Assembly: GCA_963576565.1 (NCBI GenBank)
Contig: OY755039.1
Span: forward strand, 126,340,640 to 126,404,639
DNA length: 64,000 nucleotides
Direction: 5' to 3'
Source of the DNA: Aspidapion aeneum
Lineage: Eukaryota; Arthropoda; Insecta; Coleoptera; Brentidae
Positions 24,464 to 34,642 of this stretch are shown here, in pieces; the stretch's first letter is position 1, and every line of letters starts with the position of its first letter. Made by a program: the position numbers and the translations under genes. The notes beneath the pieces are model-generated. The model worked only from the letters and a program-made list of their open reading frames with translations. It had not been told where the DNA came from and searched no databases.

Positions 24464-24945
24464 TCCTGGTGCAGTGTCTTTTTTTTGTCCTTGAGGCAGC
24501 TTTCTAACTCTTCTATTGTGAACTCCATTTCGTTGTTAGTTTCTGTTCTGAGTGTCAAATCATGATGGAAGTCAACAGGAGTGAGTCCCTTCAGAACCCT
24601 CTCTGCCATCTCCCGTTCTAATTGTTGATTTGAGTTTTTGTTTTCTTGGATGCGAGAAAAGGTTCTAAAGGTTCTCCAGACCTCTTTAATGCTAGAATTT
24701 CTATTTAACCCTGCACAGAAATTTTGAAATTTAAGTTTTTTCTTTTGTTTTAGAAACCGCTTGGTTGAGGCTATCTTATTTTTTAGGATAAGATAATTTT
24801 CCATATTAGTTTGATCTTTAAAAGTTTTTATTGAATCTCTTCGTTCCTTGATTTTATTTGAGCACTCCTGGTCCCACCATGGGTTCCCTGTTTTTTTAGG
24901 ATTATTATTTTTTTTTTTGAGGAAGGGTTTCTTCTGCCACTTCAA
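24454..24945 (-). pseudogene. I-like ORF2, linker between endonuclease and reverse transcriptase
   Basis: A frame-shifted continuation of about 160 codons with NPWWDQECSNKIKERRD, the conserved 'WW...C' block that precedes the RT domain in this group. It overlaps both neighbouring frames, so the breaks are single-base shifts rather than deletions. Confidence 0.8.
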
Positions 24946-25424
24946 TCAATAGGTTTTCAAAATCTTCATATCTATTTATGTTTCTTGTATGAAATTTGTT
25001 TTCCGCTTCTTGGTTGAAAAGACCCCAATCTGCCCTTCTCAAATCGTACTTGGTATGGCTGCTTGATTTATTGTTGGATAAGGAGAAGACCCCACCCACA
25101 TCACACATCGTGGGGAAGTGATCACTCCTTTCGCAATCCTGGATTATATCAATGGGTTTCCCCACTCAGGTTGGAAGAAACCAGGGTCAAATCCACCGGG
25201 CTTGGATTCTCACCAGGTCTCTGAAATCTAGTAGATCTACCATCATTAAGGACAACAAGATTGTGTTCTTCAATTAGTTCTTGTGTTATTGTTCCTTGTC
25301 TATTTTCTCTAACACTTCCCCACACTGTGTGATGTGCATTAAAGTCACCCATCACAATTACTTTATTTCCCAGCAAGTCAAGCGAACGAGAAAGGTCGTT
25401 ATTAAAATCCTCACAATTAGGCAC
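24905..25424 (-). pseudogene. I-like ORF2, C-terminal half of the endonuclease
   Basis: Two frames joined by a frameshift near 25155. It carries MGDFNAHHTVWGS (catalytic GDFNAH), SPVDLTLVS and SDHFP (catalytic His). The N-terminal half of the endonuclease lies across the Gypsy at 31730-32040. Confidence 0.88.
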
Positions 25425-25444
25425 TGCATAAATGTTGACAATAT

Positions 25445-25826
25445 TGTTACGGGTTCACAACGACAAATTAAAACTCGCAATTGTTGAAAACGATACGTCA
25501 ATTTATTTCGACAAATTATGTACAAAAACACGCACTTAAACTGACTAATAACTCGCTGATATATATCTCACGACCATTACAGTACGTTATCTGTGACTGA
25601 CTCACTGGTGCACGACCCCGGCCCTATATATAGGATCGTCCATCTCTCTCGAACTTTCCGGCAGCCTTCGACGTCCGGAAAGTTCTCGTATTATTTGGAC
25701 CGCAAGTCACAGATAACGCAACTAAAACCTAGACTAAGAATACAACCTTAAGATAAATCAACCTAATACTACACTAAACCTAAATAAATTCCAATTATAA
25801 AATTTAAATAACTTAAATTTGTAACA
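25445..25826 (-). repeat. Gypsy 3' LTR
   Basis: Minus-strand element, so this is the downstream LTR. The preceding polypurine tract is AGAGGAGGATAG in element sense (25827-25838). Confidence 0.95.
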
Positions 25827-25838
25827 CTATCCTCCTCT
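25827..25838 (-). promoter_or_regulatory. Gypsy polypurine tract
   Basis: AGAGGAGGATAG (element sense) lies directly before the TG of the 3' LTR, the usual plus-strand primer position. Confidence 0.8.
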
Positions 25839-28800
25839 TCAGGTTTGATCGTCTCGATCAACATTTCCCAGGTAAGGTTTTAGTCTGTCTAGATGAACAA
25901 CTTTCATCTTGGACTTCGGGCTTCTCTGGATTCGGTAGACTACATCATTAATTCTCTTAACAACTTTATAAGGCCCTTCCCATGGTGGTGTCAACTTAGG
26001 TGATCTTCCTTTCTTGCGTTGAGGATTGTATAGCCAGACTTGATCATTCTCTTTGAACCCTGAAGAGTTTGCTTTCAGGTCATATCTCGCTTTCATGCGG
26101 TCACTGGCTATTTCTATTCGCTCTCTAACCACTCCATGGATATCGTGCAGCTTTTGCCTTAAACGTTCGACATAGTCATTAACCTCTAAGTGTGCTTCTT
26201 CAGGTGAACCAAACATGATATCACATGGTAAACGCAGTTCTCTACCAAACAGGATACTAGATGGAGTAGCTCCTGTCGTATTGTGAATGGCGGTTCTATA
26301 GGCCATCAAAAACAATGGAATATATTGGTCCCAATCTGTTTGGTGCTCATCAACAACTTTGCAAAGATGTTCTTCTATTGTTTTATTAAATCTTTCAACC
26401 ATGCCATCTGACTGCGGATGTAAAGCAGTAGTCCGTGTTTTATGTATTCCTAAAAGGTCACAGAGATTCTGGAAGAGCTTTGATTCAAAGTTTCTTCCTT
26501 GATCTGAATGAAGTTCCAAAGGAATACCAAATCGGCTGAAAACATCATTTACCAGAACTTCTGCAACTGTAGCGGCCTCTTGGTTAGGCAAAGCAAAAAC
26601 TTCTGGCCATTTGCTAAAGTAATCTATGACAACAAGGATGTATTTGTTGCCCCTTTTAGTTTCTGGAAATGGTCCGGCCACATCAATAGCAATGCGTTCG
26701 AATGGCAGACCTACGTTATATTGTTTCATTTGACCTCTGGACCTTGTTTTGGGACCTTGGCTGGCTGCACAAGTCGAACATCGGCGGCACCAGTTTTTCA
26801 CATCTTGAAAGTAATTGACCCAATAAAATCGGTTTCGAATTTTGTCCATGGTTTTATTTATGCCTAGGTGCGCGCCCGATTTTCCACCACGGCATTCGGC
26901 CATTATATTGTCTACCATGCTCCTAGGAACCACTACTTGATTAACCACAGTTAGGCCATCGGCACTTTCCCAGGCACGTTTAAGGATGTTTTCCTCTACT
27001 ATCAGTGAATCCCATTGTGCCCACAGTGATTTGAATATCACCCCTTGGTTTGCGATATCTTGCCATGATGGTCGTGGCTTGTTATTTTCTTTCAATCGCA
27101 AGATAGGTCCTACATCTTTGTCGTTAAGTTGTGTGGTTCTAATCGAAGCCGACATCCATTCTTCATCTGGTTCTAACTTTATCTGGCGCACGTAGGTAAT
27201 TCCTTCTTTCTGGTCAATTTTCCTGCAATGTTTACAATCCTCAGGGCAAGGTCTTCTGGACAATGCATCCGCATTATTATGCACCCTTCCCGCTCGGTGC
27301 TTAATTTGATAATGGTATTGTTGTAGCTTTTCTATCCATCTCGCGACTTGCCCCTCAGCTTGTTTCATTTTCATGAGCCACTGTAACGCAGCATGATCCG
27401 TTCTAATCAGAAACTCTTGTCCATAGAGATATTTGTGAAAGTGATCTACGGATTTAACTATGGCTAGGAGCTCCTTTCTAGTAACACAATAATTTCTCTC
27501 TGGTTTGGATAGCTTCTTGCTGAAAAATTCGATGACCCGTTCTTCTTCATCTTGTACTTGGGAGAGTACTGCTCCTATGCCATCGTTGCTTGCATCAGTA
27601 TCTAATATGAATTTTCCTTTTGGAATCGGATATGCAAGAATCGGACTAGAACATAATGCTGCTTTTAGTCTTCTAAATGCTTGGTCACATTCGGTATTCC
27701 ATTTGTAAGAAGCTTTATCTTCTGTAAGTCTAAGTAATGGAGACGCTATTTTGGCAAATCCTTCTACAAATCGTCTGTAGTATGTACACAGACCCAAAAA
27801 GCTTCTTAATTCATGTTTGTCCCGAGGTTGAGGCCATTCTTTTATTGCTTGTAACTTCTTTTCGTCGGTATGGATGCCTTCTCGGGAAACGACGTGACCC
27901 AGGAACTCAACTTTTTCTTGGAACAGAAAACATTTCTTTGAGTTCAATTTAAGATTTGCGTTCCTGATTCTTGAGAATACTTCTCGTAAATTATCTAGAT
28001 GATCTTGAAATGATTTCCCCATTACTATGACATCATCTAAATAGACTAGGCAGGTTTTCCAAGTAAGGCCTCGTAGAACGACTTCCATTAGTCTTTCAAA
28101 TGTAGCTGGGGCATTGCACAGGCCAAATGGCATCACATTAAACTGATAAAGTCCACTTCCAGCAGAGAATGCAGTCTTCTCTTTATCTCTTTCAAAGATT
28201 CCTACTTGCCAATACCCACTTTTCAGGTCAAGAGTAGAAAACCAATATGATCCTGCCAACGTTGTTAATGTGTCGTCTATTCTTGGCAGTGGGTAACTAT
28301 CTTTCTTGGTCACATCGTTAAGTTTCCTGTAGTCGACACAAAATCTAGTACTTCCATCCTTTTTAGTGACCAACACCACAGGAGATGACCAAGGACTTGA
28401 TGACTCTTCAATAACACCGTCGCTGAGCATTTTATTAATGAGATTGTGAACTTCTTCTTGCTTGGCCATTGGTAGTCTTCTTGGGGGTTGTCTTATCGGT
28501 TGGGCATCGCCAGTGTTGATAGCATGTTGAATAAGGTTTGTGCGTCCCGAACTACTCCTAGTTTCGAAGATATTACTTTGTTCTTCTATAAACTCTCTCG
28601 CTTTACTAAATTCTTCTGGAGTGAGATGTTGCCAAGTTGACTCAAATTGCTGAAGTACCTCCATTGGTAACTTGCTTGTATCCTCGGAAGTTGGCTCTTC
28701 ACATCTTGTTACTTTCTGTACTGGTTCAAATAATGCTACCACCTCCCCCTTATTAATTTTGACACTATTTGGGAAAATATTGGCGACTCTAATCGGGAGG

Positions 28801-29396
28801 TCTTTATCGGTTTTAACTAGTGATTTTGCAACGAGGTAGGTGTTGGGTGTGTGTTGTTGGCTTATGAGTCCGACGCAGCTTGATGTTTTACTTTCCAGCC
28901 TCCCAAAAATTATGGTCTCACTGTTACCGACTAGTCTTGTTGTGCATACTGCCACCACCTTAATTGGTTCTTTATTGATGTGACTATTTGACAAAATGAA
29001 CTCTTCGTTCCCAAATCTTAGGGTATTAAGTTTATTATCAAACGCAAATCCATGTTTACTTATCAGGACCATTCCCAAAATAAATTCGTCTTCTATGTCT
29101 GCAACTAATACCGAGTGGCGAATCTTCAACCTCCCCAGCTGTAGGTCTATGTCTGTCTGCCCCAACACGTCGGCGGATTCTCCAGTCACAGTCTTAAGTG
29201 TTATTTTCTTTTCTGTTGGTCGAATTTTATATCTCGTTGCAATTTTGAACTTAAGCAATGATATGGCAGCACCAGTGTCTACTGTTATATTAACTTTTCT
29301 TTCATTAATAAGTCCGTCGATGTTAAGACTGTCAGCAGTATGTTTTAAGCTCTTGATAGAGTAAATTTTGGGGGCTAAATTCCCATTAGCCAACAC
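25839..29396 (-). CDS. pol: Gypsy Pol polyprotein (protease, RT, RNase H, integrase)
   Basis: An uninterrupted frame of about 1185 codons. Protease VDTGAAISLL lies near residue 40. Reverse transcriptase has VDYRKLN, FGLCNAPATFERLM and catalytic LVYLDDV near 455. RNase H has LDTDASNDGIGAVLSQ near 600 and NADALSRR. Integrase has an HHCC finger near 855-885 and catalytic blocks around IDVAGPFPET (about 905) and HSDQGRNFES (about 965). The frame is open upstream of 29396 into the end of gag, one base back from the gag frame, so expression by -1 frameshifting near 29420-29440 is likely; a GGAAAAC run lies there. There is no ATG at the nominal start (GTG). No defects seen. Confidence 0.95.
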   Translation of the reverse strand: MLANGNLAPKIYSIKSLKHTADSLNIDGLINERKVNITVDTGAAISLLKFKIATRYKIRPTEKKITLKTVTGESADVLGQTDIDLQLGRLKIRHSVLVADIEDEFILGMVLISKHGFAFDNKLNTLRFGNEEFILSNSHINKEPIKVVAVCTTRLVGNSETIIFGRLESKTSSCVGLISQQHTPNTYLVAKSLVKTDKDLPIRVANIFPNSVKINKGEVVALFEPVQKVTRCEEPTSEDTSKLPMEVLQQFESTWQHLTPEEFSKAREFIEEQSNIFETRSSSGRTNLIQHAINTGDAQPIRQPPRRLPMAKQEEVHNLINKMLSDGVIEESSSPWSSPVVLVTKKDGSTRFCVDYRKLNDVTKKDSYPLPRIDDTLTTLAGSYWFSTLDLKSGYWQVGIFERDKEKTAFSAGSGLYQFNVMPFGLCNAPATFERLMEVVLRGLTWKTCLVYLDDVIVMGKSFQDHLDNLREVFSRIRNANLKLNSKKCFLFQEKVEFLGHVVSREGIHTDEKKLQAIKEWPQPRDKHELRSFLGLCTYYRRFVEGFAKIASPLLRLTEDKASYKWNTECDQAFRRLKAALCSSPILAYPIPKGKFILDTDASNDGIGAVLSQVQDEEERVIEFFSKKLSKPERNYCVTRKELLAIVKSVDHFHKYLYGQEFLIRTDHAALQWLMKMKQAEGQVARWIEKLQQYHYQIKHRAGRVHNNADALSRRPCPEDCKHCRKIDQKEGITYVRQIKLEPDEEWMSASIRTTQLNDKDVGPILRLKENNKPRPSWQDIANQGVIFKSLWAQWDSLIVEENILKRAWESADGLTVVNQVVVPRSMVDNIMAECRGGKSGAHLGINKTMDKIRNRFYWVNYFQDVKNWCRRCSTCAASQGPKTRSRGQMKQYNVGLPFERIAIDVAGPFPETKRGNKYILVVIDYFSKWPEVFALPNQEAATVAEVLVNDVFSRFGIPLELHSDQGRNFESKLFQNLCDLLGIHKTRTTALHPQSDGMVERFNKTIEEHLCKVVDEHQTDWDQYIPLFLMAYRTAIHNTTGATPSSILFGRELRLPCDIMFGSPEEAHLEVNDYVERLRQKLHDIHGVVRERIEIASDRMKARYDLKANSSGFKENDQVWLYNPQRKKGRSPKLTPPWEGPYKVVKRINDVVYRIQRSPKSKMKVVHLDRLKPYLGNVDRDDQT

Positions 29397-29419
29397 CCGC
29401 CCCTCTGCGTTGACTAGTT

Positions 29420-30697
29420 TTAGTTTTCCTGATCTTTTCTTCGGTATTCTGTCCCACTAGATGGTGAGCGAGACCTCATTTGGACACGACAATCGCGTTG
29501 AATATGCCCTGTACGTCCGCATCTGAAACACTTTACATTTGGAGGGGATCGTCTACTTTCTTTCAAAGAATCAATCTTCTCTATCAGTGATTGAAACAGT
29601 TGGTTTAGCGTTTTTAAGTTGACCTCCTCTCCAGTGCTCATTTCTTCTCCCTCCTGAATTGAAACAGCTCTTACTTTTGGCCTGGACATATTATTTGATG
29701 ATTCAATTTCAAGGGCTCGAATCAACACTTCACTGCTGTTATGGAAGCGTTCCCGACGAAGTAATTTTGCTAAGTCCGTGTCTCGCAAGCCGTTAATAAA
29801 GCGATCTACCGTGAAGGGATCTCTGTAATTTTCTGGCATTTCTGGGTAAGCCAAGTACATCAGCCTCCTGATATCCGCTGCATACTCTTGTAATGACTCT
29901 CCTGGTCTTTGCTGACGAATATTTAATTCTGACCAATGTAAATTTCGCAAGTGTTCGTCTCCATACCTTCTTTCTAACGCTGCCACTAAAGCGTTATAAT
30001 TCTGTTTTTGTTCGACTGGAATGGACCGTAAAAGTCCCAGAGCAGGTTCTCGCAGAGCTACTAACAAAGCTCTAGCTTTTTCGTCATCATCCCAACCATT
30101 TGCAGCAGCGGCAGCTTCAAACTGTTGTTTGTAAGTAGACCAGGAAGACGTACCATCAAAATTTGGAGGCTTAATGTTTTGGTTGGAATTCACGACACAT
30201 CCCTGAGCTTTTATTTTGTTGTGTTCTTTTTGAAGCTGTATAAGCTGTTTTGGCACGTCCTGGAATCTTTCTTCCATAGTTTGAAAAACTGCTTCCCTAA
30301 CATTCTGTAATTTGTTCTCCACTTTTTCTTCAACATTTTGTACCTTCTCCTCAACATTTTGTACCTTTTCTTCTACATTCTGTAATTTATTTTGTACCTT
30401 TTGTTCCACGCTATGCACTCTTTGAGTTATTTCTTCCTTAAGGTCTTCGGTTGCAGTCTTAAACTCTTCTCTCAGCTGTTCGGAGTTGCTCTTTATTTGA
30501 TCGAAGTTTTCTTGAATGCCATCTAATCTTTGCTCAAATGTCTGTTTCATATCGTTCTGGTTTTGTTCAATGGTCTGTCTCACGTCGTCCATGGTGTGTT
30601 TTATATCGTTTTGGTTTTGAGCCATTTGAGCTGCTAGAGCCTGCATCATTTTAGTTAGATCTTCCATCTTTGCTGATCCTTGTCTAGTAAGCATCAA
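29420..30697 (-). CDS. gag: Gypsy Gag polyprotein
   Basis: 425 codons from an ATG to TAA. Residues 1-160 are strongly coiled-coil, including short near-repeats (QNVEEKV three times). A capsid region follows with FDGTSSWSTYKQQFEAA and an R/E-rich second half. One zinc knuckle, CFRCGRTGHIQRDC, lies near residue 400, just before the C-terminal SR-rich tail. It forms the particle and binds element RNA. The C-terminus overlaps the pol frame. No defects seen. Confidence 0.93.
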   Translation of the reverse strand: MMLTRQGSAKMEDLTKMMQALAAQMAQNQNDIKHTMDDVRQTIEQNQNDMKQTFEQRLDGIQENFDQIKSNSEQLREEFKTATEDLKEEITQRVHSVEQKVQNKLQNVEEKVQNVEEKVQNVEEKVENKLQNVREAVFQTMEERFQDVPKQLIQLQKEHNKIKAQGCVVNSNQNIKPPNFDGTSSWSTYKQQFEAAAAANGWDDDEKARALLVALREPALGLLRSIPVEQKQNYNALVAALERRYGDEHLRNLHWSELNIRQQRPGESLQEYAADIRRLMYLAYPEMPENYRDPFTVDRFINGLRDTDLAKLLRRERFHNSSEVLIRALEIESSNNMSRPKVRAVSIQEGEEMSTGEEVNLKTLNQLFQSLIEKIDSLKESRRSPPNVKCFRCGRTGHIQRDCRVQMRSRSPSSGTEYRRKDQEN

Positions 30698-30737
30698 CTT
30701 CCTGATAAATCACTTAAAATGTCTATTTTTAGGCTAT

Positions 30738-31320
30738 AAAGCTAATGTCGCAGTCGGTTTTTTGTATATCTCTTCTAGTTCTCGAATAGAACGTCGTAGA
30801 ATGTTATGGAATCTTCTAGAAATTCTTTCTAATTCTTACTTTTGAAATTACTAAGCTAATGTCGAAGTCTCTTTTTGGATATTTCTTCTGGTTTTCGAAT
30901 AGAGCGTCGTAGAAAGTGATGGAATGTTCTAGAAATTCTTTCTGATTCTTACTTTTAAAATTACTAATCTAATGTCGAAGTCGGTATTTGTATATCTCTT
31001 CTAGTTTTTGAATAGAACGTCGTAGAATGTTATAAAGTATTCTAGAAAATCTCTCTAATTATCAATTTTTGGACTGTAAAGTTAATGTCGAAGTCGGTTC
31101 TTAAATATCTCTTTTATTTGTGAATAAAACAATATCTTCTTCGAATATTCTGGAAAAAATCACTTACTGTTTTTCTGTCCAATTGTCCTATCCGGTGGTA
31201 ATATGTAAGGGTAGTCTTTGCACTATTCAGTTCCGAATATTCTGGCAAAATCACTTACTGTTCTTCTTTTTAATTGTCCTAGCCGGTGGTACTGTGTAAG
31301 GATAGTCTTTGCACTATTTA
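30738..31320 (-). promoter_or_regulatory. Gypsy leader: tandem repeats with heat-shock elements
   Basis: Three units of about 113 bp (30738-30853, 30854-30965, 30966-31078), a partial fourth, then two units of about 90 bp (31141-31232, 31233-31320). GAAnnTTCnnGAA, a perfect three-unit heat-shock element, occurs at 30809-30821, 30922-30934 and 31143-31155. Two-unit versions lie at 31040-31047 and 31235-31242. The motif is near-palindromic, so orientation does not matter. Binding by HSF is inference from the motif. Confidence 0.75.
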
Positions 31321-31327
31321 TTTTTTA

Positions 31328-31345
31328 ATCCCACTTCTGACACCA
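31328..31345 (-). promoter_or_regulatory. Gypsy primer binding site (tRNA-Leu type)
   Basis: TGGTGTCAGAAGTGGGAT in element sense, two bases inside the 5' LTR. Its complement ATCCCACTTCTGACACCA fits the 3' end of a tRNA-Leu. Confidence 0.8.
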
Positions 31346-31347
31346 AT

Positions 31348-31729
31348 TGTTACGGGTTCACAACGACAAATTAAAACTCGCAATTGTTGAAAACGATACG
31401 TCAATTTATTTCGACAAATTATGTACAAAAACACGCACTTAAACTGACTAATAACTCGCTGATATATATCTCACGACCACTACAGTACGTTATCTGTGAC
31501 TGACTCACTGGTGCACGACCCCGGCCCTATATATAGGATCGTCCATCTCTCTCGAACTTTCCGGCAGCCTTCGACGTCCGGAAAGTTCTCGTATTATTTG
31601 GACCGCAAGTCACAGATAACGCAACTAAAACCTAGACTAAGAATACAACCTTAAGATAAATCAACCTAATACTACACTAAACCTAAATAAATTCCAATTA
31701 TAAAATTTAAATAACTTAAATTTGTAACA
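31348..31729 (-). repeat. Gypsy 5' LTR with promoter
   Basis: In element sense U3 holds GAACTTTCCGG and CCGGAAAGTTC (31554-31588), an 11-bp perfect inverted repeat in which each arm contains GAAnnTTC. GAGAGAG and TATATATAGG (near 31530) follow, then TCAGT about 30 bases downstream (near 31500), the insect initiator. The layout recalls Drosophila hsp70 promoters. Confidence 0.85.
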
Positions 31730-32040
31730 ATATCAATATCCCTAACTTGTATTATTATTGAGTGAAATCTCGAGTGACCATCGGAAACAAATTTAATTTT
31801 ATAATTCAATTGATTTTTTATTAGTGTGGCAATACCACCATAGCCGTCATGTCTGTCCACTCTAACTACTTGGTATGATTTAATATTGCAAAAAAGACTC
31901 TGCTTAAGCCATGTTTCATTTAGTAAAATAACATCAGGTTCAAATTCATGAACAAAAGAGATTAAGTTAGCCCTGTTGGAATAAAAGCTTTTTATATTCC
32001 ATTGCATTATTCTTAGTATTTGTTTGTTTTTATTATCCAT
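31730..32040 (-). pseudogene. I-like ORF2, N-terminal half of the endonuclease
   Basis: It starts at ATG 32038-32040 with RIMQWNIKSF, then VILLNETWLK (catalytic Glu) and RHDGYGGIA, the AP-endonuclease signature. It stops at the Gypsy insertion site; the last codons before it read IQVRDIDI. Confidence 0.88.
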
Positions 32041-32108
32041 TGATTTAAAGTTGTTTTATATTTATATGTAAAAAATTAAGGGCTGGTTTAATATATTTGT
32101 TTAATAGT

Positions 32109-33393
32109 TTAACAATCTACTTTATGTCCAAACAAAGTCTTCTGAACAATACTTTTTTTGTTAACATTTTCTTTAATCAGAGAAGTGTACATCGCTAAAA
32201 CCTGAAATTTATTTTCAGGTGGTGAGTAGAAGGGGAGACTCTCCGGACTACTCTGACTTTCGACCCCAAGAGTCCGATCATCAGAAGCCCCAGAGAACCC
32301 CTCCAGCGGAGACTGGCAGTCCCGGCTTCTACCCGAGGGAGAGAGGAGGAATGAATCATGAATGGTCTTGTCATATCCAACCTCCTCTCTCCCCCTTTTT
32401 TTCCTTATTGGGTTCGTGTCTTCGCTAGTTCTTTTTAAGCTTTGGGTGTTCTGTGTTTTTGGACTGCCCAACTCCCGAGCCCTATCCTCCCCTCCACCCC
32501 CCCTCAGAGGCGGGAAGCTGGTCTGGTCAAGCTGGAAATGGGTTCTCCGATGGTACCGCAAACCGGCCTCAAAGAATGTCAGTCTTTCTAGGGCCATTAC
32601 TTTTTTTATGTTTGATTGTCTCATGTATTCGGGACACTGTCTTGAGGTAGCCCTGTGCGTATTGCTCTTACAAAAGGAGCAATATGTTGAGCATGTTTGT
32701 TCCCCCTCTGAGGTCACCTCATGACATCCCCCGCAGTTCTGACAGCTCTTCTTTGCCGCCTTGCATAGCTTGGACGTATGCCCATAGCGCAGGCAGCCAA
32801 AGCACTGCAGCACCGGGGGGACGTAAGGAGACACCGTCATAGGTAGCTCATAAATTAAAATCTCAGTGGGCATTGAAAGCCCTTCAAAGGTGAAAAGCAT
32901 GGTACCTGTTTTAACCCAGGTGTTAGTCTTTTTATCTTTTCTACTAAATCTACGAATATTTACAACCTTACAGTGAGCGCGGCTCGCCGAGAGGATCTCC
33001 TCATCAGAAAAGGAGGTATCCACCCCGCGAACAACTCCCCTGCACGTCACTAGATTAAACGGTAGGAAAGCGTTGAATTCGCCCTTGTCAATTTGGTTTT
33101 TTATGAAGTCGTTCGCCCCGGTATGATTCCTAAAAATCACCCCCAACGCGGTTCCTTCCTTTAACCTTAAAACTAAGAATGTCGGTCAACTTGAGGTCCA
33201 GCAATTTTTTTGCAATTTTCAATAAGCTATACTTTCCGATCTCTTTGCCCTCCACAAACACCATGAAGGGCCCCACGCTCTTGTCATTATAGAAAAGTAT
33301 CTCCTTTGCCCTCTCTTTAACAATGGCCGCCGAAGTGGCGTTAGTCGTATCTTTATTATCAATAGAATTCGTCATTTTTCTCAAAAAACCCAA
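32109..33393 (-). pseudogene. I-like ORF1 (nucleic-acid-binding Gag-like protein)
   Basis: Two overlapping frames: an 87-codon start from ATG 33391-33393, then 345 codons to 32109. The frames join near 33135 by a one-base shift (RVGGDF in one frame, GVIFRNHTG in the other). The second part carries three zinc knuckles in a row, starting CFGCLRYGHTSKLC, CQNCGGC and CSFCKSNTH, then an S/P/R-rich tail. ORF1 proteins of this group coat element RNA. It ends about 70 bp before ORF2. Confidence 0.88.
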
Positions 33394-33556
33394 AAATATG
33401 CTTTAATATACCTTTATCTATCTGTTAGGATCACTTACCCTTACAATTTAGTCAAGGATGATTAAATTTTAGTCTGATTTTTTAGGATTTAAAAAAATTG
33501 TTTTTATGGGACAAACACAAAGATGTGGACAACCATTCACGCACCCACACAGAATG

Positions 33557-33743
33557 TCGGCAGTCGGAGACCTTTCACGCGTTATATAAGTGCATAGTAA
33601 TCCTAATTTAACGGATTTGGATCGGATCCATTTATTGATTGGGTGTTTAAGGGGATCTGCTCAGGGGGTATATGCAGGTATCGCGATTGTGCCCAATAAT
33701 TATAATATTATTTATCAAGCACTATGTGATAAATACAAAAACA
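33557..33743 (+). pseudogene. BEL gag, middle part
   Basis: It begins with the duplicated target (RQ-S-ET in translation, with the Trp codon of the left copy changed to Ser). It continues FHALYK and, after a one-base shift, VHSNPNLTDLDRIHLLIG and IVPNNYNIIYQALCDKYKN, the expected BEL gag order. It is then cut by the second insertion. A reader following frames alone would miss it. Confidence 0.85.
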
Positions 33744-34491
33744 TTCAACTAAAGGTAGACCCCGTATAGAAATCCTAAACTTCATCAGACACAAACAGTA
33801 TTATACTGGGGATTTCTTTCAAATTCGCAACAATGTTGCCAGGACTTTTATAACTTGTAATTTTGATGTAGGTAGATAAGTAAAATGGTAACTAATAAAA
33901 ATCTAAAGAATATTTTGTTTTTGAATTCGGCTTACGTTTTGGATTGCTATACATGTACCTGTAATAGAATATGTTTACCATCCTATGTGAGAAAAGGATT
34001 GTTTTCATTGATTTTTTTTTTGAGATCTTATCATTAATAATGTTTTTCTATACAATTTAATTCTAGGTTGTAAGTATAACCTCTAGATATGTATGTATGC
34101 TTGTCTGTCTGTGTGCCCACATGCACATATGTATATAAATGTTTGAAAAAAAGTTTTTTTAAGTTAGAATATGTTATCCAATAATCAAGAGGTAAATTTT
34201 TGTTTACATAGGTACCTAAACTTAACAAAAATCATAAAACATTTGCTTTTAAGTCCCTGTTTTTATAGATCTATGTGGCGGTTTAAATCCTTATCTATTT
34301 TGAATTAAAAGGAAAGTATAAATTAGAAATAATCAGCTAAAGTTGGTTTTTTTCGAAGATTGTTGATTGTCGATTTTTATAGAACGTACAACGATTAGCA
34401 CAAAATTGCAATTTTTGTACAGTCAACCAACTTAAGCTTGTTTTTTGCAGGAACACAAAATAACTAGCGGCGATATCCTGTAATGCAAACC

Positions 34492-34642
34492 ATTTTTTTT
34501 TAACTGCACATGCGCACCTCTCTCTTTCTGATCACATAAAATTATCTTCCTCTTACTAACTTCACATATGCTCGACCACAGCTGAGAAGAAGATATTTTA
34601 TGTGAGCAGAAAAAGTACGGTAGCGAATGCGCAGTTTAAAAT
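34492..34642. mobile_element. Small inverted-repeat MITE
   Basis: AACTGCACATGCGCACC (about 34499) pairs with GCGAATGCGCAGTT (about 34624). The inner GATCACATAAAATTATCTTC pairs with GAAGATATTTTATGTGAGC. About 140 bp, non-coding. Confidence 0.55.

Larger units (their letters stand above)
25441..31733 (-). mobile_element. Gypsy LTR retrotransposon, intact and recently inserted
   Basis: LTRs of 382 bp (25445-25826 and 31348-31729) differ at one position (CCATTACAG against CCACTACAG). Both end TGTTAC...GTAACA and are flanked by the 4-bp duplication ATAT (25441-25444, 31730-31733). It has a tRNA-Leu-type primer site, uninterrupted gag and pol, and a polypurine tract. There is no third frame, hence no envelope. 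It sits inside the endonuclease region of the I-like ORF2. Near-identical LTRs and open frames suggest a young, possibly active copy. Confidence 0.95.
21328..33556 (-). mobile_element. I-like non-LTR retrotransposon (about 5.9 kb without the Gypsy)
   Basis: It is flanked by a 15-bp target-site duplication, TCGGCAGTSGGAGAC (21313-21327 and 33557-33571, one mismatch). ORF1 has three zinc knuckles. ORF2 has an AP endonuclease, a YADD reverse transcriptase, an RNase H domain and a C-terminal CCHC; the RNase H places it with the I/Nimb/R1 group. It is apparently full length, but ORF1 has one frameshift, ORF2 has three, and ORF2 is split by the Gypsy at 25445-31729. Confidence 0.9.

Noticed and set aside
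25441..31733. Possibility that the Gypsy is an errantivirus with an envelope gene
   Set aside because: Pol ends at 25839, 12 bases before the 3' LTR, leaving no room for a third gene.
32219..32724. Plus-strand frames of 69-120 codons opposite the I-like ORF1
   Set aside because: They are antisense shadows of the ORF1 coding strand, without their own splice or promoter signals.
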